Below are positions 25,575 to 34,798 of a DNA stretch of 64,000 bases, piece by piece. Origin of the DNA: Halobellus clavatus (GTDB taxonomy: Archaea; Halobacteriota; Halobacteria; Halobacteriales; Haloferacaceae); assembly GCF_900107195.1 (NCBI RefSeq), contig NZ_FNPB01000003.1, positions 248,001 to 312,000 of the forward strand, given 5' to 3'. A program made the position numbers and the translations under genes. The notes under the pieces were generated by a model. That model did no database searches. It saw nothing but the letters and a program-made list of their open reading frames with translations, and was not told where the DNA came from. Numbering within the stretch: the stretch's first letter is position 1; every line of letters begins with the position of its first letter.

Positions 25575-27041
25575 ATGAGCGACGAGCAGGAACTCGGCAT
25601 CACCGAGTCGAAAGAGTACAACACGGGCGAGTGGTACGCCGAGGTCGTCAAGAAGGCCGACCTGGCCAACTACGCGCCGGACGGAATGAGCGGGTTCATC
25701 GTCACCCGCCCCCGCGCCTACGAACTGTGGGAGCGGCTGCAGGGGCACCTCGACTCCCTGTTCAAAGACACCGGGGTCAAGAACGCCTACTTCCCGATGT
25801 TCATCCCCGAGAGTTACCTCGAACAGGAGAAGGACATCGTCGAGGGATTCGACCCCGAGGTCGCCTGGGTCGAGCGCGCCGGCAAGGAAGAACTCGAAGA
25901 GCCGCTCGCGGTCCGGCCGACCTCCGAATCGATCATCACGCCGTACATCTCCCAGTGGGTGCGGAGCCACCGGGACCTGCCACTCCGCGTGAATCAGTGG
26001 GTCTCGGTCGTGCGCTGGGAGGCCACGGAGACGAAGCCGTTCTTCCGGACGAAGGAGTTCCTCTGGCAGGAGGGCCACACCGCCCACGCAACGCGCGAAG
26101 ACGCGTGGGAGGAGACGACCCGCCGGCTCGATCAGTACGAGGAGACGTACGAGGACCTGCTCGCGATGCCGGTGCTCCGCGGGGCGAAACCAGAGCACGA
26201 CAAGTTCCCCGGCGCGGACACGACCACGACCGTCGAAGCGCTAATGCCCGACGGCAAGTCCGTCCAGGGCGCGACCTCGCACTACCTCGGGACGTCGTTC
26301 GCGGAGGCGTTCGACATCACCTACACCGACGAGGACGAGGACGAACAGATCGCGCATACGACCTCATGGGGACTCTCCTGGCGGGCCCTCGGCGCGCTGA
26401 TTATGACGCACTCGGACGATCAGGGACTCGTCCTCCCGCCGGCGATCGCGCCCGAGCAGCTCGTGATCGTCCCGATCTGGCAGGCCGACACGAAAGACGA
26501 GGTCCTCTCGTACGCGGAGGGCATCGCCGCGGACCTCGAAGAGGCGGGAATCCGCGTCGAACTCGACGACCGCGACGAGCGGAATCCGGGCTTCAAATTC
26601 AACGAGTGGGAACTGAAGGGCGTGCCCGTCCGAATGGAGATTGGTCCCAACGAGGCCGACGACGGCACGGTCACGCTCGTGCACCGCCCCGACGGCGAAT
26701 CCACCGAAGAGGGTCGCGAGGACATCGCCGAAACGGTCTCCTCGCACTTCGACGAGGTGTACGCCAAACTGTACGCCGCCGCCGAAGAGAACCTCGAATC
26801 CAACGTCCGCGAGGCCGAAGACAGAGCCGAAATCCTCGGCACGATCGGGCAACACGGCGGCTACGTCAAGGCCCCGTGGTGTGGCGACGAGGCCTGCGAA
26901 GACGAGATCAAAGACCAGATCGCCGCCGAGATCGTGATGGTGCCGCTGAACGACGAGGATGCGGAGATCCACCACGGCGAAGACTGCGCCATCTGCGACG
27001 ACGACGCGGCGGAGACGGCGTACTTCGCGAAATCGTACTGA
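25575..27041 (+). CDS. proS: Prolyl-tRNA synthetase, archaeal/eukaryotic type
   Basis: This 488-residue class II aminoacyl-tRNA synthetase charges tRNA-Pro. Class II motif 2 is seen in VRWEATETKPFFRTKEFLWQEGHTAH and motif 3 in SWGLSWRALGALIMTHSDDQGLVLPP. The C-terminal anticodon-binding domain (VIVPIWQAD...) is followed by the archaeal-type C-terminal zinc domain with cysteines in APWCGDEAC and HHGEDCAICD, ending in aromatic AYFAKSY. It lacks the editing insertion of the bacterial type. Length and tail agree with the archaeal form. Confidence 0.96.
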   Translation: MSDEQELGITESKEYNTGEWYAEVVKKADLANYAPDGMSGFIVTRPRAYELWERLQGHLDSLFKDTGVKNAYFPMFIPESYLEQEKDIVEGFDPEVAWVERAGKEELEEPLAVRPTSESIITPYISQWVRSHRDLPLRVNQWVSVVRWEATETKPFFRTKEFLWQEGHTAHATREDAWEETTRRLDQYEETYEDLLAMPVLRGAKPEHDKFPGADTTTTVEALMPDGKSVQGATSHYLGTSFAEAFDITYTDEDEDEQIAHTTSWGLSWRALGALIMTHSDDQGLVLPPAIAPEQLVIVPIWQADTKDEVLSYAEGIAADLEEAGIRVELDDRDERNPGFKFNEWELKGVPVRMEIGPNEADDGTVTLVHRPDGESTEEGREDIAETVSSHFDEVYAKLYAAAEENLESNVREAEDRAEILGTIGQHGGYVKAPWCGDEACEDEIKDQIAAEIVMVPLNDEDAEIHHGEDCAICDDDAAETAYFAKSY

Positions 27042-27122
27042 CTCGCGCGGGCCACGCGGTCACCCCTCGCTGTGTCAGACGCCTGGCAGACTGATCGCAG
27101 TCGTGAGATCGTCCCACAACGC

Positions 27123-27130
27123 TTTATAAG
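27123..27130 (+). promoter_or_regulatory. TATA box of dacZ
   Basis: TTTATAAG is centred about 27 bases before the ATG at 27153; it supports this start over the upstream in-frame candidates and predicts a leaderless dacZ-mscS transcript. Confidence 0.65.
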
Positions 27131-27152
27131 TGCCCGGCGAGTACTCTCAGTA

Positions 27153-27968
27153 ATGGCGGCGTTATCGGACCTCCTAGGAGCTGTCGTGTCGGATGTCGAA
27201 GGCGTGTTTCTGTTCTCGCCGAGCAGTTCCCACTACGAGCGATTCGCTGACGCCGAACTTGATGTCGAACTCGTCGTCGTCGCCCCCGAGAACGCCGTCG
27301 GCGCGGACCCGTACGTCGAACTCCCGCTTGAGTTCACCAACGTCCGCGACCGGATTCGATTCGGCATCGAGGGCGCGTTCGAGCAGGGACTCGTCGAGGA
27401 GGGTGACGCCATCGCCTGCAGCGTCGGTGTCTTCGGCGGCGACGCCGATGGCGTGATCCGGGTCCGGATCGAAGAGTCGATGCGCTCGGGAATCTACGAC
27501 CTCTTCGCGAACTCGCGGGCCGAGCCGGGTGTCATCCGCGACGTCTTCGAGGTGGCGATCGAACTGGGCAAGAAGGGACAGAAAGGCAAGCCCGTCGGCG
27601 CGCTCTTCGTCGTCGGCGACGCGGGGAAGGTGATGAACAAGTCCCGACCGCTCAGTTACAATCCCTTCGAGAAATCGCACGTCCACGTCGGCGATCCGAT
27701 CGTGAACGTGATGCTCAAAGAGTTCTCGAGACTCGACGGCGCGTTCGTCATCTCCGACGCCGGGAAGATCGTCAGCGCCTACCGCTATCTCGAACCGGCC
27801 GCCGAGGGCGTCGACATTCCGAAAGGACTCGGTGCGCGGCATATGTCCGGCGCGGCGATCACCCGCGACACAAACGCGACGGCGATCGTTCTCTCTGAGT
27901 CGGACGGTCTGGTCCGGGCGTTCAAAGGTGGGCAAATAATCCTGGAGATCGATCCGGAGGAGTACTGA
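27153..27968 (+). CDS. dacZ: Diadenylate cyclase DacZ
   Basis: A 271-residue archaeal diadenylate cyclase that makes the second messenger c-di-AMP from two ATP. The N-terminal half is an archaeal-specific domain (1-125). The DAC (DisA_N-type) domain occupies about 130-265, with the catalytic DGA at residues 195-197 (RLDGAFVISDAG) and the RHxSGAA motif at 229-235 (GARHMSGAAITRDT). In Haloferax volcanii DacZ is needed within a narrow c-di-AMP range and affects osmotic balance. The stop codon shares one base with the start of the MscS-type channel (TGATG), giving direct translational coupling. The start is fixed by the TATA box 27 bases upstream. Confidence 0.93.
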   Translation: MAALSDLLGAVVSDVEGVFLFSPSSSHYERFADAELDVELVVVAPENAVGADPYVELPLEFTNVRDRIRFGIEGAFEQGLVEEGDAIACSVGVFGGDADGVIRVRIEESMRSGIYDLFANSRAEPGVIRDVFEVAIELGKKGQKGKPVGALFVVGDAGKVMNKSRPLSYNPFEKSHVHVGDPIVNVMLKEFSRLDGAFVISDAGKIVSAYRYLEPAAEGVDIPKGLGARHMSGAAITRDTNATAIVLSESDGLVRAFKGGQIILEIDPEEY

Positions 27969-28816
27969 TGACACCGCCTCTCCGCGTTCAGGCCGCCGAG
28001 AGCGTCGCTGTCGATCCAATCGGGATGCTGCAGATCGGGGGAGACCCCTTGCGGGACGTACTTGGGGCGATCCCTCGCCCGATCTGGGTGGCCCTCGTGG
28101 TGGGGCTCGTCGGCCTCGTCGTCGCCCTCGTGCTGGGAACGTTGACCACCCGTCTGCTCGTCCGGCTCGGCGTGCCCGATGCGATCGAGGGGACCGCATT
28201 CGAGCGGACGGCGCGGGACTTCGACACCTCGACTGTCGAAGTGCTGGGCTCACTGGTCCGCGTGTTCGTCCTGGCGATCACCGTTCTCCTGGTGTTTTCT
28301 GTCGCCAACGTGTCTGTCGCGTTCTCGTTTTGGACCCGAGCCGTGCAGTTCCTCCCCCAACTGTTTCTCGCACTCGTCATCCTCATCGTCGGTGTCGTCG
28401 TCGGCGACAAGGTCGATCTCCTGATCAACGAACGCCTGACAGGAGTCAAGGTTCCGCAGATCGGTGTCTTTCCCCGGATCGCGAAGTTCACCGTCTTCTT
28501 CGTCGCGGTGCTCGTGGCGCTCTCGCAACTGGGCGTCGCGACTCTCGCGCTCGTCGTCCTGTTGGGCGCGTACCTGTTTGCACTGGTGCTGCTCTTCACC
28601 TTCGCGTTCTCCGATATGCTGAAGTCGGGAGCGGCCGGGTCGTATCTACTGCTCGATCAGCCGTACGTCATCGGTGACGAAGTCGAGATCGGCGGCAAAC
28701 GCGGCGTCGTCCAGGAAGTGAACCTCTTCGTGACGCACATCGAGAACGACGGCGAGGAGTTCATCGTTCCCAACCGCGCGGTCTTCGAGGACGGCGTCGT
28801 GCGGATCCGGGATTAG
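27968..28816 (+). CDS. MscS-family mechanosensitive channel
   Basis: A 282-residue small-conductance mechanosensitive channel. A short periplasmic-type start is followed by about five membrane helices (about 38-60, 96-118, 124-146, 170-188 and 193-218), with the last two forming the pore region (LATLALVVLLGAYLFALVLLFTFAFSDML). The soluble beta domain follows in QPYVIGDEVEIGGKRGVVQEVNLFVTHIENDGEEFIVPN. MscS channels release solutes on osmotic downshock. Overlap with dacZ suggests c-di-AMP and the channel are made together and act in turgor control. The C-terminus is short compared with E. coli MscS, lacking the large cage domain. It converges and overlaps by four bases with the acyltransferase gene. 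Confidence 0.9.
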   Translation: MTPPLRVQAAESVAVDPIGMLQIGGDPLRDVLGAIPRPIWVALVVGLVGLVVALVLGTLTTRLLVRLGVPDAIEGTAFERTARDFDTSTVEVLGSLVRVFVLAITVLLVFSVANVSVAFSFWTRAVQFLPQLFLALVILIVGVVVGDKVDLLINERLTGVKVPQIGVFPRIAKFTVFFVAVLVALSQLGVATLALVVLLGAYLFALVLLFTFAFSDMLKSGAAGSYLLLDQPYVIGDEVEIGGKRGVVQEVNLFVTHIENDGEEFIVPNRAVFEDGVVRIRD

Positions 28817-29505
28817 GTCGCCGTCTCGTCGCGCTGCCCGGAGGCGTCGTCGTCGTCGGCCTCGTCACTCGCTGCGTCATCTGCTGGTTCGGGGTCGTCA
28901 TCGTCCGTTTCGGAGGTGTCACCGGCTGGTTCGGCGGGACCATCCTGCGCCGCGTCCGCGCCAACTCCCGCTTCGACCGGTCTCGCGGGGATCCCGGCCA
29001 CCGTCGTGTCCGGCGGGACGTCGCGAGTGACCAGCGAGTTGGCGGCCACCTGCGCGTTCTCACCGATCTGGACGCCGGGGAGGACCACCGCCTTCGCACC
29101 GATCATCGCGCGATCGCCCACGACGACTTCGCCCGTTCGGTACTCGTCCTGCAGGAATTCGTGACACAGGAGCACCGAGTCGTACCCGACGACGGCGTGG
29201 TCGCCGAGCGTGATGAGTTCCGGCCAGAAGACGTCCGGCGTCGCCTCCAGTCCCCACGCGACGCCCGTGCCGACGGTCACGCCGAGTCGGCGCAGCGCCC
29301 AGTTCCTGAGGCGGAGGGAGGGCACCACCCGGGCGAGCCACACGAGGAGGTAGTTGAGCGCGACTCGCGTGATCGGCTTCGCGTCCGTCCAGTGCCACAG
29401 CGAATTCCGCACGCCCGGCGTGGAGTGCCGTCCCAGTCGGTCGTGTCTCCGACCGTCGCTGCCGCCGGCTTCACGTCCGTCGCGTTCCTCGGCGTCCTCG
29501 CTCAC
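28813..29505 (-). CDS. Hexapeptide-repeat acyltransferase (LbetaH family)
   Basis: A 230-residue protein. A polar N-terminus precedes a helical part (ITRVALNYLLVWLARVVPSLRLRNWALRRLG) and a left-handed beta-helix made of hexapeptide repeats (GVTVGTGVAWG, ITLGDHAVVGYDSVL, VVVGDRAMIGAKAVVLPGVQIGENAQVAANSLVTRDV) as in serine and sugar O-acetyltransferases. The motif IPARPVEAG ends the enzyme. A 65-residue acidic, disordered tail follows. The acceptor is unknown; the N-terminal hydrophobic helix may place it at the membrane. I chose GTG at 29505 because GGAG at 29511-29514 is a well-spaced ribosome-binding site, unusual in this window; a TTG at 29532 would be longer. Confidence 0.83.
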   Translation of the reverse strand: MSEDAEERDGREAGGSDGRRHDRLGRHSTPGVRNSLWHWTDAKPITRVALNYLLVWLARVVPSLRLRNWALRRLGVTVGTGVAWGLEATPDVFWPELITLGDHAVVGYDSVLLCHEFLQDEYRTGEVVVGDRAMIGAKAVVLPGVQIGENAQVAANSLVTRDVPPDTTVAGIPARPVEAGVGADAAQDGPAEPAGDTSETDDDDPEPADDAASDEADDDDASGQRDETAT

Positions 29506-29510
29506 GACCG

Positions 29511-29514
29511 CTCC
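29511..29514 (-). promoter_or_regulatory. Ribosome-binding site that sets the acyltransferase start
   Basis: GGAG on the minus strand, five bases before the GTG at 29505. The gene lies 101 bases after purD on the same strand, so it may be translated from a purD read-through mRNA. Confidence 0.45.
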
Positions 29515-29606
29515 TTCGTGTGCACCGACCAAAAGGTTCCCTCGTCGGCGTCGGAGTCCGGGGCCGAGCGGGGGAGCCGCTGCGTCGACAGGGCCACACC
29601 CGACCG

Positions 29607-30905
29607 CTACTCGCTGCGGAGTTCGCGCAGATGGTCGATCCGCCGCTGGACCAGATCGGGCTTGCCGACGTCGTGGCGGATCCGGAGTCCGTCGCCCGCG
29701 GCCGCGAGGCCGTCTTCGGCCTGCGCTTCGGCCGCTTCGATCGTGTCGGCGACGCCGACGACCGCGAACGAGCGAGAGGTGGTCGTGTAGAGTCCGTCCT
29801 CGCGGGCGTCGACGCTGGCGTAGAACAGCAGCGCGTCCCCCACGTTCCCCTCGTCGACGGCGATCTGCGCGCCGCTGTCGGGGTCGGTCGGGTACCCGTC
29901 GGGGACGGCATACTTACAGACGGTCGCCGCTCGGTTGAACTCGAGTTCCGGGAGGGTGTCTTCGTCGCGGGCGGCGGTCAGGACGTCGAGGAACGACGTC
30001 TCCAGGACGGGGAGCGTGTTCATCGCCTCGGGGTCACCGAAGCGGGCGTTGAACTCGACCACGCGCGGGCCGTCGGCGCCGAGCATAAACTGTCCGTAGA
30101 GGATCCCCTTGTAGTCGGGAAGCGCCTCGACGGTCGCCTCCAGGATGTCGACGGCGGCCTCGTACTCCTCGCCGGTCATAAACGGGAGCGCTGGCGTCGC
30201 ATCACTGTAACTCCCCATTCCGCCCGTGTTGGGACCCTCGTCGCCCTCGTACGCCCGTTTGTGGTCCTGTACGGCCGGCGTGGTCCGGAGTTCGCCGTTC
30301 GCGACGAACGCCTGGACGGTGAACTCCTCGCCGACGAGTCGCTCCTCGAGGACGACCCGGTCGTAGTCGTTCTCTCTGAGGTAGGCCTTCGCTCCCTCCC
30401 GGTCGACCTGGTCTCCGATGACCTTCACGCCCTTCCCGCCCGTGAGGCCCGCGGGCTTGACCGCGAGGTCGCCGTCGTATTCGTCGATGTACTCGCAGGC
30501 GGCGTCCATATCGTCGAACACGGCGAAGTCGGGACAGCCGTGGATCTCCTCGGTCTGCATAAACTCCCGTTGGAACGCCTTGTCCGTCTCGATGCGTGCG
30601 GCCTCCGCGCCGGGGCCGAACGTGTAGACGCCGGCGGCGTCCAGTTCGTCGGCGACCCCCGCCTGCAGCGCCGACTCTGGACCGATGATTGCGAGCGTCG
30701 CGCCGATTCGGTCGGCGTACTCGACGATCGCGGCGGCGTCGGTCTCGGCGATCGTCTCGAAGCCCGCGGCGAGCGCAGCGATTCCGGGATTCCGGTTGCT
30801 GGCACAGGCGTACAGGTCACAGGCTGAATCAGCGGTCAGCGACCGAGCGATCGCGTGCTCGCGGCCGCCGCCGCCGATCAGCAGGACCGTCTCCGAAGCA
30901 GACAT
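29607..30905 (-). CDS. purD: Phosphoribosylamine--glycine ligase (GAR synthetase)
   Basis: This 432-residue ATP-grasp enzyme catalyses the second step of purine synthesis: phosphoribosylamine plus glycine plus ATP to GAR. Domains: N-terminal Rossmann (VLLIGGGGREHAIARSL), ATP-grasp (about 105-330) with the phosphate-binding KPAGLTGGKGVKVI, EERLVGEEFTVQAF, HKRAYEGDEGPNTGGMGSYS and the metal site VVEFNARFGDPE, then the C-terminal domain. Length is standard for PurD. The ATG at 30905 precedes the Rossmann motif directly; the long open frame above is antisense to the next gene and spurious. Confidence 0.95.
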   Translation of the reverse strand: MSASETVLLIGGGGREHAIARSLTADSACDLYACASNRNPGIAALAAGFETIAETDAAAIVEYADRIGATLAIIGPESALQAGVADELDAAGVYTFGPGAEAARIETDKAFQREFMQTEEIHGCPDFAVFDDMDAACEYIDEYDGDLAVKPAGLTGGKGVKVIGDQVDREGAKAYLRENDYDRVVLEERLVGEEFTVQAFVANGELRTTPAVQDHKRAYEGDEGPNTGGMGSYSDATPALPFMTGEEYEAAVDILEATVEALPDYKGILYGQFMLGADGPRVVEFNARFGDPEAMNTLPVLETSFLDVLTAARDEDTLPELEFNRAATVCKYAVPDGYPTDPDSGAQIAVDEGNVGDALLFYASVDAREDGLYTTTSRSFAVVGVADTIEAAEAQAEDGLAAAGDGLRIRHDVGKPDLVQRRIDHLRELRSE

Positions 30906-31043
30906 ATCCGGAGGACCTGCACACGAGAGTGTAAAGGTTGCTCTTTGTGCGCTCTCGTGTGTGCACGTTCGTGACTGTCCGATTGCGTTCCGCACGGACG
31001 GCCCTGTCGCACCGCTTTTCCCCGGCACGGCCGTATACGGCCT

Positions 31044-33296
31044 ATGAACGATCCGCTGTCCCGGAACCGCCTCGACGAGGAGGAGAGTCCCTACCTCCGA
31101 CAACACGCGGACAACCCCGTCAACTGGCAACCGTGGGACGACGCGGCACTGCAAGCCGCCGAGGCGACCGACCGCCCGATCTTCCTCTCGGTCGGCTACT
31201 CGGCGTGCCACTGGTGTCACGTGATGGCCGAGGAGAGCTTCGAGGACGAGGCGGTCGCCGAGGTGCTCAACGAGTCGTTCGTCCCGATCAAAGTCGACCG
31301 CGAGGAGCGACCAGATCTGGATCGAATCTACCAGACGATCTGCCAGCGCGTCACCGGCGGCGGCGGGTGGCCGCTGTCGGTGTGGCTCACACCTGCTGGC
31401 GAACCCTTCTACGTCGGGACCTACTTCCCGAAACGGGAGGACCCCCAACGCGGCAACGTCCCCGGCTTTCTCGACATCTGTGAGTCGTTCGCGACCGCCT
31501 GGGAGACCGATCGGGGCGAGATCCAGAACCGGGCGTCGCAGTGGACTGACGCGATCCGCGACCAGTTGGAGACGACGCCGGACGCGACTCCAGCGGGCAC
31601 CGAAGGCTCTCGCTCTGCCGACGGCGAGACCCCCGAAGTCGGGGCCGAGGCCGGTCAGCAATCCGGTCCCGATGCCGACACCGCGGGCGAGGATGGGCTC
31701 GGTTCGGAGGTCCTGGGGAGCCTCGCGAAATCGGCACTCAGAGCCACGGACCGGGAGTACGGCGGGTTCGGCTCCGGCGGTCCGAAATTCCCACAACCGG
31801 GGCGGATCGACGCGCTCCTCCGCTCGTACGCGGCGTCGGATACCGACGACGCGCGAACGGCCGCGACTCGAACGCTCGACGCGATGGCGGCCGGCGGGAT
31901 GTACGACCACGTCGGCGGCGGCTTTCACCGCTACGCCACCGACCGGGAGTGGACGGTCCCGCACTTCGAGAAGATGCTCTACGACAACGCCGAACTCCCA
32001 CGGGTCTACCTGTCGGCGTATCAGCTCACGGGGCGCGAGCGGTACGCGACGATCGTCCGGGAGACCTTCGGGTTCCTCCGGCGGGAGTTCCGCCACGAGG
32101 ACGGTGGCTTCTTCAGCACGCTCGACGCCCGCAGCGAGGGCGAGGAGGGCGCGTTCTACGTCTGGACGCCAGAGGGAGTCACGGCCGCGATCGACGACGA
32201 GCGGACTGCTGAGATCGCTCTCGACCGGTTCGGGGTGACGGAGTCGGGGAACTTCGAGGGCGACACCGTCCTCACGATCGACACCTCGATTCCCGACCTC
32301 GCCGACGCCTACGACTGTTCGGAGTCGGACGTCGCCAACCGCTTAGCGGACGCCCGTGAGGCGTTGTTCGAGTCCCGCGCCGAGCGCGTCCGCCCGGCCC
32401 GTGACGAGAAGATCCTGGCCTCCTGGAACGGCCTCGCGATCGGCAGCCTCGCCCGCGGCGGTCTCGTCCTCGGCGACGACGAGTACACCGATCTCGCTGC
32501 GGACGCGCTCTCGTTCGTCCGCGAGCACCTTTGGGATGCATCGGAGCAGCGGCTCGCCAGACGGTACAAGGACGGCGACGTGCAGGGCGACGGGTACCTC
32601 GACGACTACGCGTTCCTCGCGCGGGGCGCGTTCGAGCTGTATCAGGTGACGGGCGACGTCGCCCACCTCGCCTTCGCCGTCGAGTTGGCCGAGGTGATGG
32701 TCTCGGAGTTCTACGACGCCGAGGCGGGCACGCTGTATCTCACGCCCGCCGACGGCGAGTCGCTGGTCGCGCGGCCCCAGGAACTGATGGATCAATCGAC
32801 GCCGTCGAGCGCCGGCGTCGCGGCGTCGGTGCTGCTCCATCTCGATTCGTTCGTCCCCGACTCGGACTTCGGGCGCGTGGCCGGATCGGTCCTCGACACG
32901 CACGCGGATACGATCCGCGGTCGGCCGCTCGAACACGTCTCGCTCGGACTCGCAGCGGCGTCGCGGGCGCGGGGCGGGACGGAGGTCGTCCTCGCGACCG
33001 GGGGACTGACATCGACAGACGGGCGGACCAGCGGCCTCCCCGAGTCGGTGCGGTCCTCGCTGGCCTCGACGTACCTGCCCGACGCAGTCGTCGCACCGCG
33101 GCCCGGGGCCGACGACGACCTCGACGCCTGGCTGACGACGCTCGGCCTCGAGGAGGCCCCGCCCATCTGGCGTGGCCGGACCGAACGGGACGGCGAGCCC
33201 ACAATCTACCTGTGTGAGGGGCGGGTCTGCTCGCCGCCGACGCACTCGCTCTCGGAGGCGCTCGCGTGGTTCAGTGCGGACACGGACGACGAGTGA
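31044..33296 (+). CDS. Thioredoxin-domain DUF255 protein (YyaL/SSP411 type)
   Basis: A 750-residue cytosolic protein. The N-terminal thioredoxin-like DUF255 domain (1-165) carries the CxxC motif in SVGYSACHWCHVMAEESFEDEAVAEVLNESF and the sequence VDREERPDLD. The rest is an (alpha/alpha)6 barrel of the N-acylglucosamine 2-epimerase/glycosidase-like type, for example GGFGSGGPKFPQ, GGMYDHVGGGFHRYATD and HFEKMLYDNAEL. A low-complexity acidic/Gly insertion lies at about 175-215. Family members in bacteria, archaea and animals have no established substrate; a redox-sensitive or sugar-related role is inferred from the two domains. Confidence 0.9.
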   Translation: MNDPLSRNRLDEEESPYLRQHADNPVNWQPWDDAALQAAEATDRPIFLSVGYSACHWCHVMAEESFEDEAVAEVLNESFVPIKVDREERPDLDRIYQTICQRVTGGGGWPLSVWLTPAGEPFYVGTYFPKREDPQRGNVPGFLDICESFATAWETDRGEIQNRASQWTDAIRDQLETTPDATPAGTEGSRSADGETPEVGAEAGQQSGPDADTAGEDGLGSEVLGSLAKSALRATDREYGGFGSGGPKFPQPGRIDALLRSYAASDTDDARTAATRTLDAMAAGGMYDHVGGGFHRYATDREWTVPHFEKMLYDNAELPRVYLSAYQLTGRERYATIVRETFGFLRREFRHEDGGFFSTLDARSEGEEGAFYVWTPEGVTAAIDDERTAEIALDRFGVTESGNFEGDTVLTIDTSIPDLADAYDCSESDVANRLADAREALFESRAERVRPARDEKILASWNGLAIGSLARGGLVLGDDEYTDLAADALSFVREHLWDASEQRLARRYKDGDVQGDGYLDDYAFLARGAFELYQVTGDVAHLAFAVELAEVMVSEFYDAEAGTLYLTPADGESLVARPQELMDQSTPSSAGVAASVLLHLDSFVPDSDFGRVAGSVLDTHADTIRGRPLEHVSLGLAAASRARGGTEVVLATGGLTSTDGRTSGLPESVRSSLASTYLPDAVVAPRPGADDDLDAWLTTLGLEEAPPIWRGRTERDGEPTIYLCEGRVCSPPTHSLSEALAWFSADTDDE

Positions 33297-33355
33297 GTAC
33301 TACCGCACGCCGAAGCGCCCGCGTCCACTGAGTGATCAGGACCGACCGCGCCGGA

Positions 33356-34747
33356 TCACCGATCGGCCAGCGGCAAACGAAGGGTGATCCGGTTTCCGCT
33401 CTCTCCGGAGTCGACGATCACCGACCCACCCGAGACTTCGACGGCCCAGTAGACGAGCCAGAATCCGAGGCCACTGCTGTGATAGACGTCACTCATCTCG
33501 TGGTTTCCCTCGAGGACGTCCGCTTCGATCTGCGGAATCGGGCTCCCCTCGTCCTCGACGACGAGTTCGGCGTGATCGCTCCAGCAGCGCGTCGATATCC
33601 GCACCCGTGGCGAGTCCGATTCCGCGTGTCTGATCGCGTTCTCGAGCAGTTCGATCACGCAGAGTCTGAGTTCGGGTCGGACGTACACGGGACAGGACTC
33701 ACGCGGGTCGTATTCGAGATTCGTCGCCTCGAACCGTCGACGGATGTCCGTGAGGCCATCCTCGACGACTCCCTGGAGGTCCAAGCGCTCTCGGGCCGCC
33801 CGCTTGGTGACGATGTTGATGATCTCCCGCCCCTTTTCGGCGCTCTCTAACAGGGCCTCGCCGGTCCGGCGGATCACGGCGGTCTGCTCGGCGGCCTCCG
33901 GAATGCTGTCTTCGATGACGGTCGCCGTCCCCAGGATGACGTTGAGATCGTTGCGGAGGTTGTGTCGCAGCAGATTGTCCATCACGTACAGTTGCCGTTC
34001 GCGACGTCGCCGATCGGTGACGTCGCGGGTGAACCCCGTAATCCGGCGCACGTCGCCGTCCTCGACGATCGGTTCGGCCTGCACCCACACCCAGCGGTCG
34101 TAGTCCTCCGCGGGGTTGACTCGGTACTCGATGTCGACTGACGTCCCCGAACTGAGACGGTCCATCGCCTCCTCGACCTGCGGCACGTCTTCGGGGTGGA
34201 TCGTGTCGAGGAACGTCCGGGGGGTTCCCTCGAGTTCCTCGACGGGACGCCCGTACAACTCCTCGTACGCGGGGTTGACGAAGAGAACCTCGGACCAGTC
34301 TGCATCGAACATCCAGAGGACGTCGCCCGAGGCGGCCGCGATCTCCTCCAGTCGTTCCGCCGTTGCCTGCCGCTCACGCTCGGCCTCGATCCGTCTGGTG
34401 ATGTCGCGTGAACTCACGACGAAGCCGTCGAGTGCGGCGTCGCTGAGATTCGACATCCGACTCTCCAGCCAGACCCAGCCACCGTCTGCGGAGCGGTGTC
34501 GATACTCGACAGAGATGTCGGCGAAGGAGCCGGCCTGGATGGTTTCCTCGAAGGCGTCGACCACGGTCTCGCGGTCCTCGGGATGGATGTACTCGAAGGC
34601 GTTCTCGCCGACGAGATCATCGGGGTCGAATCCGAGAAGCCGCTTCGCGGCGCCGCTGACGTAGGTGAACGTCCCGGTTTCGTCGAGGACCGCCACCTTG
34701 TCCTGGGCGCGATCGAGTAGGATGCCGGTGAAATCCGGCCGGTCCAT
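33356..34747 (-). CDS. PAS-domain sensor histidine kinase (soluble)
   Basis: A 463-residue cytoplasmic kinase with no membrane helix. Two PAS domains (about 10-115 and 130-245) come first; the second has LWMFDADWSEVLFVNPAYEELYG. A histidine box follows in YVMDNLLRHNLRNDLNVILG (about residue 250-270), typical of haloarchaeal kinases. The HATPase_c domain (from about 355) has the N box LLENAIRHAESDSP and the G box SSGLGFWLVYWAVEVSGGS. The signal is unknown; PAS domains often sense redox, light or small ligands. Its partner receiver is not next to it. A TATA-like ATATTTTG lies about 30 bases upstream on the minus strand. Confidence 0.92.
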   Translation of the reverse strand: MDRPDFTGILLDRAQDKVAVLDETGTFTYVSGAAKRLLGFDPDDLVGENAFEYIHPEDRETVVDAFEETIQAGSFADISVEYRHRSADGGWVWLESRMSNLSDAALDGFVVSSRDITRRIEAERERQATAERLEEIAAASGDVLWMFDADWSEVLFVNPAYEELYGRPVEELEGTPRTFLDTIHPEDVPQVEEAMDRLSSGTSVDIEYRVNPAEDYDRWVWVQAEPIVEDGDVRRITGFTRDVTDRRRRERQLYVMDNLLRHNLRNDLNVILGTATVIEDSIPEAAEQTAVIRRTGEALLESAEKGREIINIVTKRAARERLDLQGVVEDGLTDIRRRFEATNLEYDPRESCPVYVRPELRLCVIELLENAIRHAESDSPRVRISTRCWSDHAELVVEDEGSPIPQIEADVLEGNHEMSDVYHSSGLGFWLVYWAVEVSGGSVIVDSGESGNRITLRLPLADR

Positions 34748-34798
34748 TACGATTGAACGATGACCAGACCCCTACAAAATATCTATGGCCGCTGTCCC

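Noticed and set aside
22774-25669. Long upstream extension of aCPSF1 to 943 codons
   Set aside because: The extra N-terminus has no homology, crosses the promoter region and is antisense to another gene; ATG at 24754 gives the standard length.
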